Source: Eubacterium limosum
GTDB taxonomy: Bacteria; Bacillota; Clostridia; Eubacteriales; Eubacteriaceae
DNA: 64,000 nucleotides
NCBI RefSeq assembly: GCF_000807675.2
Contig: NZ_CP019962.1
Span: 1,302,001-1,366,000, forward strand
Reading direction: 5' to 3'
The notes under the pieces were generated by a model. It saw only the letters and a program-made list of their open reading frames with translations, was not told the DNA's origin and searched no databases. How positions within the stretch are numbered: the first letter of the stretch is position 1; the number at the start of each line of letters is the position of its first letter. The translations under genes and the position numbers were made by a program. Shown in pieces: positions 8,658 to 19,981 of the stretch.

Positions 8658-11600
8658 ATGAAAACACATCGCTTACCGATCCTCCGGACCTTTTTATTCG
8701 CAGTGCTGCTGCTTCTGGCGGGCCTGCTTTTCTGGTCTGCGCCGGTGCGTGCAGAGGGCAGCCGCGAGCTGGCAGCCGAGGGCGGCGACCGGCCCTACAC
8801 CGAGTGGTACGACCACAAGGACGCGGGCGTGCTGCGCCATCAGATCGTCAAGGTCTACGCCAAGGCAGGGGAGACCCTGTACTTTGGCTCCAGCGTCACC
8901 GATAATGTGAATAAGCAGGACATTGTCATGCGTTATACCGGCGCCGATGACTCGGGCTACGAGCCCTTTACCATCGCGCCGGGCCAGCAGGGCATGGAGC
9001 TTGTCTATGACACCAACACCGGCGACAATGCAGGCTATCTCATGAACCGCGATCAGGAAAAGGCCGGCCCGGACATTGCGGGCACCGGCACGGGCTACAA
9101 GCCCCTGGTCTTTAAAGTGATCGAAACCGGCAACTACGAGTTTGAGTTCCACGCCCGGCTGGACAGCGGCAACCGGAACAACCCCCGCCCCCTGAACGTG
9201 GACAGCAACGACGCCTGGAAGGCAAGCGGACAGGGCGACAGCACCGTGGCGGCCTGGGACGTGACCGTGGCCAAGGCGGACGGCACCCAGGTGCCCGGAA
9301 GGGTATTCACCCATTTTCTGACCCTGAACATGGGCAACAACGGCCGCAGTCTGGAGTCCAAGGTGCGGGTGCTCACCCTCGACGGGTTTCAGTACTGCGT
9401 GGATATGAACGGCATGGACCCCTTTGGCTTTATTTTCTTTGCCAACAACCGCGGCCTGGTCGTGGATGACACCAACAACAGCTATTACCACTCCTTTTAC
9501 TCCGACAATCCAGGACAGGGCGTGGACATTGACACCCTCATCAACCATGATCCCTCCCTGCAGCTCAACTCACCCATTGTTCCGGACAACGGCCTGGACA
9601 TCAATGACCGCATCTTCTTCAACACACCAGATACCGAGCTGCTGGAATCCCTGGGGATGGCCCAGGAGCCAGACACCAGCGGCACCGTGAGCGATTTTAA
9701 ATTCACGGGCTTCAAGGAAGGCTTCGGCTACGTGGGCGAGGGCGGCACCTTTACCTTCAACGCCCAGAACATCAGCAGCTATGAGCTCAAAATTGACCTG
9801 AGAAACTACCAGGAAAAACAGGCTGACGGCAGCTACAAAACCGTAGACCATGGCATTGTGACCATTGGCAACGCCTGCGTCGACGGGCTTAACAGCGTAT
9901 CCTGGAACGGCAGGGACGCGGACGGCAACGTGCTGCCCGCGGGCAAGTGTGACCTGACCGAGGTGACCCTCCAGGCCCGGGGCGGCGAGGTTCATCTGCC
10001 GCTTCTGGATGTGGAAAATAACCCGGGCGGCATCATTGTTGAGCGCTGCAACGGCGGCGGCACCGATGCCGAGCGCCACACCATCTACTATAACAATACC
10101 ACCGTCCCGGCCCTGAACGGCGCAGACGCCGACCAGAGCGCAGGTGTGGACAGCACAGACGGCGCCATGAAATTCTCAGGCAACAAAGGCAACCGGACCA
10201 TTCTGGACGTCTGGGCCTATTACAAAATCGGCGATCCGGGCAGCCTGAGCACCAACCTCGAGCTGATCCCAAGAACCGACGACACCAACGGCGAGATCCG
10301 CGGCCTGGTCTTCTACGACAGCAACAAGGACGGCATCTACGCCAAAATCGACCAGGATTATCCGCTGCCAAACGTGACGGTTGAACTGCTGGGGCCTGAC
10401 GGCAAAACCGTTATCGCCACCACAACCACCGACATTTCCGGCAGCTATGTGTTCACCAATGTCCCCTTCTCAGAGGACGCCTACCGGGTACAGGTGGTCA
10501 GCCCCTATCCGGGCATGAACGCCTGCACCACCAAGGATAAAACAGACGCCGCAAAGACCAACGAGCTCCAGCTCGACACCGTGGACCCGGCCACCCCCAA
10601 CGTGACCAACACCGACGTCGGCTACTACGTGCCCCCGGAAACCATCAGCATTCCCGTGCAAAAGCTCTGGAACGATGTGGACGACACCACCGGGCGGCCC
10701 AGCGAGATTGTGGTCAAGCTGCTCAAGAACGGCAAGCCCACCCTGGAAAGCCTGACCCTGAACGCCGGAAATGGCTGGAGGGGCAGCTTTGACAACCTGC
10801 TCAAATTTGAAAACGGCAAGGCCATCCAGTACACCATCGCCGAGGTGACCGTGGACGGCTATACCAGCCAGACCCAGGGCGATATGACCTCAGGCTACAC
10901 CCTGATCAACACCCGCGTGGGCAAGACCAGCCTGTCCGGCACCAAGACCTGGAAGGACGACGGCGGCGCCCGGCCCGAAGTCACGCTGACCCTTAAAGCG
11001 GGCGGCACTCCAGTTGCAGGCGCGGTACCGGTCTGGGACAAGACCGGCGACGTCTGGACCTGGAGCTTCGACAACCTGGACAAGTTTGACGGAAACGGCC
11101 GCCTCATCACCTACACCGTGGAAGAAGCGGTTCCCGACGGCTACAAGGCCGAATACGACGGCAATAACATCACCAACATCCGCTTTGGCTACACCAAGGT
11201 CACCGGCCAGAAGACTTGGCAGGATGGCGGTCAGAACAACAGCCAGCGCCCCAATATTACACTCACCCTCAAGGCAGACGGCGAGGTAGTGCAGGATGCG
11301 GTGCCATTCTGGACCTATGAGAGCAACATCTGGTCCTATACCTTTGAAAACCTGCTGAAATACAACAAAGAGGGGCAGCTCATCACCTACACGGTAGAAG
11401 AAGCCCCTATGGACGGCTACACCACCACCATGAACGGCAACGACATTACAAACACCCGCACAGGCATTACCAGCCTGGAGGGCAAAAAAATCTGGCAGGA
11501 TGACAACGACGTGGACGGCAAGCGCCCGTCCGAGGTCACCGTCCAGCTTATGCAGAGCATTGACCACGGCGCCCCAGTGCCCGTGGACGGCAAGACCGCT

Positions 11601-13442
11601 GTGATCGACGAGGCAGCCGGCTGGAGCTACAGCTTTACCGACCTGCCCGCCTACGACAGCCAGGGCCGCGACATCATCTACACTGTGGCCGAAAAAGGCG
11701 TTGATCCGGGTGACTACTCCACCAGCTACGACGGCACCGACATCATCAACACCCACCCGGCCAACCCCACCATCGAGGTGGCCGGCGCCAAGACCTGGGA
11801 GGATAATAATGACGCTGAGGGCCTGCGCCCCGAAAGCATTACCGTTCACCTGATGAAGGACGGCGTGGAGGCCGCCAGCCAGACCGTCACTGGTCCGGAC
11901 TGGCAGTACCGCTTTGAGGGTCTGAAAGCTGGCACCGCCGATAACCCGATCCACTATACCGTCAAAGAAGACCCCATCGAGCACTACACCACCAGCTATG
12001 ACGGCGCCAACATCACCAACACGCGTATCCCGACCATCACTGTCTCAGGCATCAAAACCTGGAAGGACGGCCACAACGCCAACAGGCCTTATCTGGACCT
12101 GATCCTCATGGCAAATGGCGTGGAACAGCCCGATAAAACGCCAGAGTGGAGCAAGCAGGACGGCGATGTCTGGACCTACGAATACCGCAACCTGGACAAA
12201 TTTGACGCAGAGGGCAAGACCATCACCTACACCGTAACCGAGGCCATCCCGGCCGGCTACGGCGGCTATCAGGATCCGGAGAACCCCTTTAATTTCACCA
12301 ATGTCCGCGACGAGGTCACAAGCCTGCACGGCCGCAAGACCTGGAGCGACAAGAATAATCAGGACGGAATGAGGCCCGAGAGCGTCACCGTCCAGCTCAT
12401 GCAGAGCATCGGCGGCGCAGCTGCCACACCGGTAGAAGGGCAGACCCAGGTCATGTCCGCAGAAAATTACTGGACCTACAATTTTGAACGGATCCCGGGC
12501 TACGACCAGAACGGCGACGCCATTGTCTATACCGTCAAGGAAATCGACCTGCCCGACGGCTACAGCGCCGACTACAACGGCAACAACATTGTTAACGTGC
12601 ACCCGGCCAAGGAGAAAATCCAGATCACCGGCACCAAGACCTGGGGTGACGACAACGACGCCTCCGGCAAGCGCCCGGGCAGCGTCCGGGTACACCTCAA
12701 GGCAAACGGCGTCGAAATCGCCGCTCAGACTGTCTACGGGCCGGACTGGCAGTACATCTTCGAGAACCTGGACAAAACAGGCGATGATGGCAGCCTGGTG
12801 GCCTATACCGTGGTCGAGGACCAGGTTCCGGGCTATGACACCATCTACAACGGCTACAACATCACCAACCAGTGCCGGGACTGCAGCGTGCCGCCAGAGC
12901 CCAAGAAGCTCGGCAGCATCAGCGGCAATGTCTTCTACGACGACAACTGGGATAAGAAATGGGATCACGATACCGAAGCCCCGGTGGGCAACATCGTGGT
13001 CACCCTGTACAATGAAGCCGGGGACAAGGTGGGCGAGACCTTTGCGGACAGCAACGGCTACTACCGCTTCACCGACCTGGAATACGGCGCGTATACTGTG
13101 AGCGTCAGCGACCGCGGCGACGGCTATGTCTGCACTACCGAGAACCAGCAGCAGAAAATCACCTTGGACGCGCCGGAGCAGGAGGCCGCAGACGTTGGCT
13201 TTGCGAAGAAGGAGCCCCCGGTCGATCCGCCGGTAGACCCACCTGTGAATCCGCCGGTCAACCCGCCGACAGACCCGGGAACCCCGGACATTGTGCCGCC
13301 TCAGAGCTTTGAGGTTCCGCCGCAGGTGCCCGCCGCCTCTGTGAACCCGAACACCGGCACAAGGGCTGCCTACGCAGGCGTGTTCGGCGCTGTACTGCTC
13401 CTGGCAGTCACCGCTGTTTTAAGGAAAGTGCGCAGACGGTAG
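8658..13442 (+). CDS. Cell-wall-anchored Cna_B-repeat surface protein (adhesin-like)
   Basis: A 1594-residue secreted protein. In order: a signal peptide (residues 1-32, charged start, leucine-rich core, VRAEG); a non-repetitive N-terminal region to about 540; one SdrD-type B domain (about 544-640, GEIRGLVFYDSNKDG); eight Cna_B repeats (about 664-1405, each opening with G-x-K-x-W and closing with YTVxE...ITN); a second SdrD-type domain (about 1418-1510); a proline-rich wall-spanning stretch; then NPNTG (residues 1563-1567), a hydrophobic segment and RKVRRR. The repeats keep the Lys/Glu/Asn pattern of intramolecular isopeptide bonds. The sorting motif is NPNTG rather than LPXTG. No sortase gene lies in the window. 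The ligand is unknown. Confidence 0.88.
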   Translation: MKTHRLPILRTFLFAVLLLLAGLLFWSAPVRAEGSRELAAEGGDRPYTEWYDHKDAGVLRHQIVKVYAKAGETLYFGSSVTDNVNKQDIVMRYTGADDSGYEPFTIAPGQQGMELVYDTNTGDNAGYLMNRDQEKAGPDIAGTGTGYKPLVFKVIETGNYEFEFHARLDSGNRNNPRPLNVDSNDAWKASGQGDSTVAAWDVTVAKADGTQVPGRVFTHFLTLNMGNNGRSLESKVRVLTLDGFQYCVDMNGMDPFGFIFFANNRGLVVDDTNNSYYHSFYSDNPGQGVDIDTLINHDPSLQLNSPIVPDNGLDINDRIFFNTPDTELLESLGMAQEPDTSGTVSDFKFTGFKEGFGYVGEGGTFTFNAQNISSYELKIDLRNYQEKQADGSYKTVDHGIVTIGNACVDGLNSVSWNGRDADGNVLPAGKCDLTEVTLQARGGEVHLPLLDVENNPGGIIVERCNGGGTDAERHTIYYNNTTVPALNGADADQSAGVDSTDGAMKFSGNKGNRTILDVWAYYKIGDPGSLSTNLELIPRTDDTNGEIRGLVFYDSNKDGIYAKIDQDYPLPNVTVELLGPDGKTVIATTTTDISGSYVFTNVPFSEDAYRVQVVSPYPGMNACTTKDKTDAAKTNELQLDTVDPATPNVTNTDVGYYVPPETISIPVQKLWNDVDDTTGRPSEIVVKLLKNGKPTLESLTLNAGNGWRGSFDNLLKFENGKAIQYTIAEVTVDGYTSQTQGDMTSGYTLINTRVGKTSLSGTKTWKDDGGARPEVTLTLKAGGTPVAGAVPVWDKTGDVWTWSFDNLDKFDGNGRLITYTVEEAVPDGYKAEYDGNNITNIRFGYTKVTGQKTWQDGGQNNSQRPNITLTLKADGEVVQDAVPFWTYESNIWSYTFENLLKYNKEGQLITYTVEEAPMDGYTTTMNGNDITNTRTGITSLEGKKIWQDDNDVDGKRPSEVTVQLMQSIDHGAPVPVDGKTAVIDEAAGWSYSFTDLPAYDSQGRDIIYTVAEKGVDPGDYSTSYDGTDIINTHPANPTIEVAGAKTWEDNNDAEGLRPESITVHLMKDGVEAASQTVTGPDWQYRFEGLKAGTADNPIHYTVKEDPIEHYTTSYDGANITNTRIPTITVSGIKTWKDGHNANRPYLDLILMANGVEQPDKTPEWSKQDGDVWTYEYRNLDKFDAEGKTITYTVTEAIPAGYGGYQDPENPFNFTNVRDEVTSLHGRKTWSDKNNQDGMRPESVTVQLMQSIGGAAATPVEGQTQVMSAENYWTYNFERIPGYDQNGDAIVYTVKEIDLPDGYSADYNGNNIVNVHPAKEKIQITGTKTWGDDNDASGKRPGSVRVHLKANGVEIAAQTVYGPDWQYIFENLDKTGDDGSLVAYTVVEDQVPGYDTIYNGYNITNQCRDCSVPPEPKKLGSISGNVFYDDNWDKKWDHDTEAPVGNIVVTLYNEAGDKVGETFADSNGYYRFTDLEYGAYTVSVSDRGDGYVCTTENQQQKITLDAPEQEAADVGFAKKEPPVDPPVDPPVNPPVNPPTDPGTPDIVPPQSFEVPPQVPAASVNPNTGTRAAYAGVFGAVLLLAVTAVLRKVRRR

Positions 13443-13483
13443 GAAAGAAACCAGAAAATTCTCAGGAATTTTAAAACTTTCCC

Positions 13484-15221
<1,738 letters not shown>

Positions 15222-15233
15222 TATGAAATTTTC

Positions 15234-15267
15234 CAAGGGGTATCGTTACGATACCCCTTGATTTTTT
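15234..15267 (+). terminator. pyrG terminator built on the GTATCG palindrome
   Basis: A 12-bp stem (15234-15245 with 15249-15260), loop TTA, then ATTTTTTT. It shares the GTATCG/CGATAC core with copies at 4491, 22036, 26579 and 53193. Confidence 0.9.
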
Positions 15268-15420
15268 AAAAGATGGCGTTCAGACTGTCAAAGAATTTCT
15301 GAGAGACGAAGCCTTTTTTCTTATCAGGATAAAAAACGCAGTCTCGGGCTGATACACTTCTTTGACAGCTTCTTGAATTTTCACGTTTAATTAAAAAATG
15401 ATGAAAAATTTTATCTTGAC
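15268..15420. other. Gene-free stretch with pairing potential
   Basis: No gene is visible. CTGTCAAAGAA near 15295 can pair with TTCTTTGACAG near 15350, and an AT-rich run (about 15385-15420) leads into the DnaA-box cluster. Confidence 0.4.
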
Positions 15421-15444
15421 ACAAGATATAGACCTGTGCAAAAC

Positions 15445-15653
15445 TGTGGATAACTTTCACTTTGTTTATAAAAATCGGTTAAAAATGTGTAAAACTGTGG
15501 AAAACATCCGTTTTTCCTGTGGACAATGTTTATAACTTAGTGGGTAAGTGGAAAAATCCCCATAAATCCATTGTTGAAAAGTGGAGAATCTGTGGATAAG
15601 GTTCTGGAAAAGTTTATGCACAACTTGTGGATAAACCCCCTTAGTTATCCACA
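15445..15653. other. DnaA-box cluster (possible origin or DnaA-titration site)
   Basis: Four perfect DnaA boxes lie in 209 bases: TGTGGATAA at 15445-15453, 15591-15599 and 15626-15634, and TTATCCACA at 15645-15653. Three further boxes with one mismatch are at 15496-15504, 15518-15526 and 15614-15622. An AT-rich segment adjoins on the left. This density matches replication origins. However, dnaA/dnaN are not in the window and the large genes on both sides (pyrG, nadE) point the same way, whereas genes usually diverge from a chromosomal origin. A DnaA-box cluster controlling initiation at a distance is therefore as likely. Confidence 0.65.
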
Positions 15654-15758
15654 CTTGTTCATAAATCCGATTCGCGGTATAATGAGATAAAAGCAAAACT
15701 ATATCTTGGGGCAGACTTTTCACACCACACTTTGCCAGTCAAAAAAGATAATGTTTTC

Positions 15759-16036
15759 AATGCTGAGTCCGGTTTTTCTTTGGAAAACCGGGAGCGAGTA
15801 AGGAGCGAACAGCAGTGAGCGGACAAGCGCAACGAAGCGAAGATCTTGTTTGGAAAAGGATTCCGAAGAAGGGACAAAAGCTTTTCCAAATAAAGACAAT
15901 GCTGAGTCCGGTTTTCCAAAGAAAAACCGGGAGCGAGTAAGGAGCGAACGGCAGTGAGCAGACGAGCGCAACGAAGCGAAGATCTTGTTTGGAAAAGCCT
16001 TCCGTAAGAAGGATAAGGGCTTTTGCAAATAAAGAC
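15759..16036. repeat. 139-bp direct tandem duplication of a hairpin-rich repeat
   Basis: Two head-to-tail copies of equal length, 15759-15897 and 15898-16036, with scattered differences. Each contains a CCGGTTTT/AAAACCGG hairpin, a GAGCGA/AGCGAAC-rich core (a low-complexity purine-rich sequence) and a second hairpin with TTTGGAAAAG opposite CTTTTCCAAA. There is no credible coding potential. It lies just upstream of nadE and would form part of its upstream region or leader. Confidence 0.75.
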
Positions 16037-16084
16037 GAATAATGTGACGATGATTGATGTTATGAAGTAAAAGAAAGGGTAGAT

Positions 16085-18034
16085 ATGAAAGATTTAGGAT
16101 ATATTCGCACCGCCTGCGCGGTGCCGGTCATCAAAGTAGGGGACTGCGCGGCCAATGCGGAGGCCATTTTGAGCCTTTGCGCAGAATCCTTTGACAAGCA
16201 GGTGGGCATCGTGGTTTTTCCAGAGCTGTGCGTTACCGGCTACACCTGCGGCGACCTTTTTTTCCAGCGCACCCTGCAAAAAGCAGCGGCAGCGGCTGTG
16301 GATAAAATCAAGGCGTGGTCTGAGGGCAAAGCTATGCTCATCGTGGTGGGGGCGCCTGTGGCTGTGGGCAGCGGGCTATACAACTGCGCGGTCGCCATCT
16401 CGGACGGGGAGATCCTGGGCATTGTGCCCAAAACCTATGTGCCGGACAATCAGGAATACTATGAAAAGCGCTGGTTCCGCTCCGCCGGGCAGCTGCGCGT
16501 GTCCGAAACCAGTTTCTTTGGGGAGCCGGCGCCCATCGGTACCGGGCTTCTGTTCAGCCACGAGAGTTGGGAAGAAGTGGTCGTGGGCATTGAAATCTGT
16601 GAGGACCTGTGGGCGCCGGTCCCCCCGAGCAGCTATCAGGCCGTGGCCGGCGCCACCATCATCGTGAACCCCTCGGCCAGCAACGAGATTATCGCCAAGA
16701 GCGAGTACCGCAGAGACCTGGTAAGACAGCAGTCCGCCCGCTTAAACGCCGGGTACCTGTACTGCTCCAGCGGCTATGGCGAGTCCACCACCGACCTCGT
16801 CTTTGGCGGCGACGCCCTCATCTATGAAAAGGGGGCGCTGCTGGCCCGGTCACGCCGTTTCCAGACCGAAAGCCAGCTGGTGGTGGCCGATATGGACGTG
16901 GAGGCCATCCTCCACGACCGTCAGCTCCAGAGCTCCTTCGGTGATTCGGTGGATATTCTGGAGGGGCACGTGTATGAGGAATGTCTCTTTTCGGCCTGCG
17001 ACGCCCAGGACTGCCTGCGCAGCGTGAACCCACAGCCCTTTGTGCCTGCGGACACAGCACGCCGCAATGAGCGCTGTGAGGAAATCTTCAACATCCAGAC
17101 CATGGCTCTGGGCAGCCGTGTGGCCCATATCGGCAGCCCGGCCATGGTGGTGGGCATCTCCGGCGGCCTGGATTCCACGCTGGCGCTGCTGGTCTGCGTG
17201 AACGTCTGCGACCAGTTCGGCATTGACAGAAAGCGCATCCACGCGGTCACCATGCCTGGCTTTGGCACGACCGACCGCACCTATGACAACGCGGTCAGCC
17301 TGATCCGTTCTCTGGGAGCCACCTTCCACGAAATCTCGATCAAGGACGCAGCCACACGCCATCTGGAGGACATCGGCCACGACCTGAGCGTCCACGACGT
17401 CACCTATGAGAACGCCCAGGCCCGGGAGCGGACCCAGATCCTTATGGATCTGGCCAACCGCCTGGACGGCCTGGTTATCGGTACCGGGGACCTGTCTGAG
17501 CTGGCCCTGGGCTGGGCCACCTACAACGGGGACCACATGTCAATGTACGGGGTTAACGGCGGCATTCCCAAGACCCTGGTGCGCTACCTGGTGCGCTACG
17601 TGGCCGACGAAAACCCTGACGAAGAAATCCGCCGGATTCTCTACGATGTGCTGGATACCCCCGTATCGCCCGAGCTGCTGCCCCCGGACGCATCGGGTAA
17701 AATCGCCCAGAAAACCGAGGATCTGGTGGGCCCCTACGAGCTCCACGATTTCTTCATGTACCATGTGCTGAGAAACGGCTACAGCCCGGACAAGATTTAT
17801 TACCTGAGCCGGCGGGCTTTTGAGGGGGCCTATGACGACGCCACCCTTTACAAGTGGCTGCGCAATTTTTACTGGCGCTTCTTTACCCAGCAGTTCAAGC
17901 GCTCCTGCCTGCCCGACGGCCCCAAGGTAGGCACCGTGTCCCTGTCCCCGAGGGGGGACTGGCGCATGCCCTCAGACGCTAAGGTGGCCGAGTGGACCCG
18001 CGCGCTGGACGCGTTCCGGTCAGCCGGGGTGTAA
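16085..18034 (+). CDS. nadE: Glutamine-dependent NAD(+) synthetase
   Basis: Final step of NAD synthesis: amidates nicotinic acid adenine dinucleotide with glutamine nitrogen. 649 residues, two domains. The N-terminal nitrilase-type glutaminase has the catalytic glutamate in FPELCVTGY and the nucleophile C172 in GIEICEDLW. The C-terminal synthetase has the PP-loop SGGLDS at residues 359-364 and the conserved [23 protein letters not shown] region. The ATG has a GAAAGGG site. It is convergent with plsC and shares a bidirectional terminator with it. Confidence 0.96.
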   Translation: MKDLGYIRTACAVPVIKVGDCAANAEAILSLCAESFDKQVGIVVFPELCVTGYTCGDLFFQRTLQKAAAAAVDKIKAWSEGKAMLIVVGAPVAVGSGLYNCAVAISDGEILGIVPKTYVPDNQEYYEKRWFRSAGQLRVSETSFFGEPAPIGTGLLFSHESWEEVVVGIEICEDLWAPVPPSSYQAVAGATIIVNPSASNEIIAKSEYRRDLVRQQSARLNAGYLYCSSGYGESTTDLVFGGDALIYEKGALLARSRRFQTESQLVVADMDVEAILHDRQLQSSFGDSVDILEGHVYEECLFSACDAQDCLRSVNPQPFVPADTARRNERCEEIFNIQTMALGSRVAHIGSPAMVVGISGGLDSTLALLVCVNVCDQFGIDRKRIHAVTMPGFGTTDRTYDNAVSLIRSLGATFHEISIKDAATRHLEDIGHDLSVHDVTYENAQARERTQILMDLANRLDGLVIGTGDLSELALGWATYNGDHMSMYGVNGGIPKTLVRYLVRYVADENPDEEIRRILYDVLDTPVSPELLPPDASGKIAQKTEDLVGPYELHDFFMYHVLRNGYSPDKIYYLSRRAFEGAYDDATLYKWLRNFYWRFFTQQFKRSCLPDGPKVGTVSLSPRGDWRMPSDAKVAEWTRALDAFRSAGV

Positions 18035-18076
18035 AAAAAGGAGGTATGGTCTGTTTCAGACCGTACCTCCTTTTTA
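18035..18076. terminator. Bidirectional terminator between nadE and plsC
   Basis: A long stem centred on a TTT loop (18054-18056), one G-T pair, with A-run and T-run on opposite sides so it works on both strands. The inner 25 bases belong to a recurring GGTAYGGT...ACCRTACC family (also at 26611 and 26855). Confidence 0.9.
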
Positions 18077-18811
18077 ATGAAACCCCTCGCCGCCCATGGC
18101 TTCAAGCCCCTCACGCACCTTTTCCTCTGCCAGCTTTGGCAGGTTCTTCCAGTCGGCCCGGGTGTAGTCCTCGGTGTCGATGGGGGGCAGTACCTTGATG
18201 GCGATGTCGGCCGGATGAATCCAGAGATTGTCGCGGCCCATGAGCTTGTCCGTATCCTTTATGCAGAAAGGAACCACGGGCACCTTGTTGTTCTGGGCGA
18301 TTTTAAACGCCCCGGCCTTAAATTCGCCCAAATAGCCGTCTTTGGTGCGGGTGCCTTCTGGAAAGACAACCATGGAGTAGCCCTCGGCCACCCAGTATTC
18401 CGCCTCTTTGATGTTTTTGATGGCCTCACGCGGGTTATCCCGGTCCAGGAACACACAGTGCAGCTCCTCCATCCACGCGCGGATCAGCGGGATTTTGCCA
18501 ATTTCCTTCTTGGCCACCAGCGGCTTGGTGTCATCGCCCAGATAGCCCAGAACCAGGGGAATGTCAAAGTAGCTGCGGTGGTTGGAAACGTAGACCGCAG
18601 GCTCATCAGGCATGTTCTCAAGCCCCTCCACCGAGACAGTGCCCCCGGCAGTGCGGATCATGCTCCTGGCCCAGGGGCCGACCGCCTTTCGGACGACCGC
18701 GTCATGAGCGGCCCGGTCGCCCGCGCCCACAAGCCTGCGGGCCTTAAAACGGCTGGGTAAAAGGGCCAGCTGATACAGCCAGAAATGGATAAACCATAGA
18801 ATTGTTCTCAA
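18074..18811 (-). CDS. plsC: 1-acyl-sn-glycerol-3-phosphate acyltransferase
   Basis: Adds the second acyl chain to lysophosphatidic acid in membrane phospholipid synthesis. 245 residues, with an N-terminal hydrophobic segment (ILWFIHFWLYQLALL), the catalytic NHRSYFD (NHx4D) box near residue 77 and the substrate-binding FPEGTRTK box near 153. Transcribed with trmB, which lies 13 bases upstream on the same strand. Confidence 0.93.
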   Translation of the reverse strand: MRTILWFIHFWLYQLALLPSRFKARRLVGAGDRAAHDAVVRKAVGPWARSMIRTAGGTVSVEGLENMPDEPAVYVSNHRSYFDIPLVLGYLGDDTKPLVAKKEIGKIPLIRAWMEELHCVFLDRDNPREAIKNIKEAEYWVAEGYSMVVFPEGTRTKDGYLGEFKAGAFKIAQNNKVPVVPFCIKDTDKLMGRDNLWIHPADIAIKVLPPIDTEDYTRADWKNLPKLAEEKVREGLEAMGGEGFH

Positions 18812-18824
18812 ATTTGTCTCCTTC

Positions 18825-19478
18825 TCAACGTATTTCTGCCACAGCCAGCTTGATCTTGACGCCCTGGTCTGTAAACATCCGCTCGTGCTCAGTCACGATG
18901 TTGCCCGGGTATTCATCCGACGCGTGCAGGTCCCGGATCAGTGTCGTCACCCGGAAGCCCGAGTCCTCAAAGTATTTCAGCGACGCCTCAAACAGAGGAT
19001 CGTCGTCGGTCTTGAAGTGGATCTGCGCCCCGGGAACCATGAATTTTTTGTACTGCTCAAGCTGGCGGGAGTGGGTCAGCCGCTTTTTCTGGTAACGGCG
19101 CTTGGGCCAGGGGTTGCAGAAGTTAATATAGATCCGCTCCACCGCATCCTCAGGCGAGAGCATCTCCCCGATACGGGCGATGTCCCAGGCGGTCAGGCGG
19201 ACGTTATCCACCGCTTTGGGCGCGTAGGCCTGCTCCACGTTGCGCTTGGACAGCCCCAGCACCGCGTCGATCATGTCCACCGCCAGATAGTTGACCTCGG
19301 GATGGCGTCTGCCCAAAGCGGCGATAAAGGTACCCTTGCCGCAGCCCAGCTCCAGATGCAGAGGCGCCCTGCGCTCAAAAGCGTCCTGCCAGTGCCCCCG
19401 CAGTTCAGTGGCTTCCGGAATAAAAAAGCCGCAGGCTAAGAGCTCGGGCCGGGCCCAGGGTTTTGGTCGAATATGCAT
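18825..19478 (-). CDS. trmB: tRNA (guanine-N7)-methyltransferase
   Basis: Makes 7-methylguanosine at position 46 of tRNAs using S-adenosylmethionine. 217 residues with the SAM-binding LELGCGKGTF motif near residue 43, the YINFCNPWPKRRYQKKRL segment that is diagnostic of TrmB, and a TDD motif (FKTDDDPLF) near the C-terminus. First gene of a two-gene minus-strand unit with plsC. Confidence 0.95.
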   Translation of the reverse strand: MHIRPKPWARPELLACGFFIPEATELRGHWQDAFERRAPLHLELGCGKGTFIAALGRRHPEVNYLAVDMIDAVLGLSKRNVEQAYAPKAVDNVRLTAWDIARIGEMLSPEDAVERIYINFCNPWPKRRYQKKRLTHSRQLEQYKKFMVPGAQIHFKTDDDPLFEASLKYFEDSGFRVTTLIRDLHASDEYPGNIVTEHERMFTDQGVKIKLAVAEIR

Positions 19479-19615
19479 AAATGCCCTCCGTCAATTGTTT
19501 TGTTCAAAAAAATGGGATTATTTCCTAGGATATATTACCATTTGCCTCGGCATCCGTCAATTTTAAATTATTATCCGAAGTGTTAAAAAAAGTAAAGCTA
19601 TTTTTGTGGGATCTG

Positions 19616-19646
19616 TGATATAATTTGCCTAGACAAGTATACTACA
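19616..19646 (+). promoter_or_regulatory. Extended -10 promoter with shared operator, upstream of the corrinoid-protein gene
   Basis: TGA followed by TATAAT (19619-19624), with no clear -35. Immediately downstream, 19633-19646 carries a 14-bp site containing AGTATACT. The same site, in inverted orientation and with one difference, lies just downstream of the -10 of the MFS promoter (22170-22183). Its position suggests repression or ligand-controlled release by one of the GntR/UTRA proteins encoded between the two promoters. Confidence 0.6.
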
Positions 19647-19981
19647 GCGGTCGTCCGGCCGTCGACAATGAGCAAACTGCGGCGTTGCGGCCTTTTTTAA
19701 ATTCAGTTACATATTGTAGATATGCGCCTTCATTTAAAAAAAGCCGCGCCTTGCATTTTGCCCATTCTCTTAGACCGTTGGTCGTCCGTCGATAAAGAAC
19801 AAGCTGCTGGAAAAGTGGCGAAGTCCGAGACTGCGCCTTTTATCCAGATAACAAAAAAGGTCCAGGCGCTGTGGTAAACGCAAGCCGGGAGCAAGAGCGA
19901 CTGGCGCTCTTAATGCTACTGCGAAGCGGTAGCAACCGAAACCATCAACGATCAATTATATAAAAATTTGGAGAGAACATT
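19647..19981 (+). other. Long hairpin-rich leader upstream of the corrinoid-protein gene
   Basis: No gene is visible in these 335 bases. A GGTCGTCCG...CAAGCTGCTGG-type element occurs twice (19647-19682 and 19780-19810). Several hairpins are evident: AAGAGCG/CGCTCTT near 19890 and GCTACTGC/GCGGTAGC near 19915. I looked for cobalamin-riboswitch consensus blocks and did not find them. Confidence 0.4.

Noticed and set aside
15445-15653. Firm call of chromosomal oriC at the DnaA-box cluster
   Set aside because: No dnaA, dnaN or rpmH nearby and no divergence of gene direction around the site; kept as a cluster with an open interpretation.
15466-16028. Minus-strand reading frames of 85-102 codons in the pyrG-nadE gap
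   Set aside because: They run through the DnaA boxes and the 139-bp repeats, resemble each other only because of the duplication, and have no ribosome binding sites or recognisable domains.
15759-16036. CRISPR array
   Set aside because: Only two long units with no unique spacers and no cas genes; it is a tandem duplication.
19647-19981. Cobalamin riboswitch before the corrinoid-protein gene
   Set aside because: The conserved B12-box and neighbouring consensus blocks were looked for and not found.
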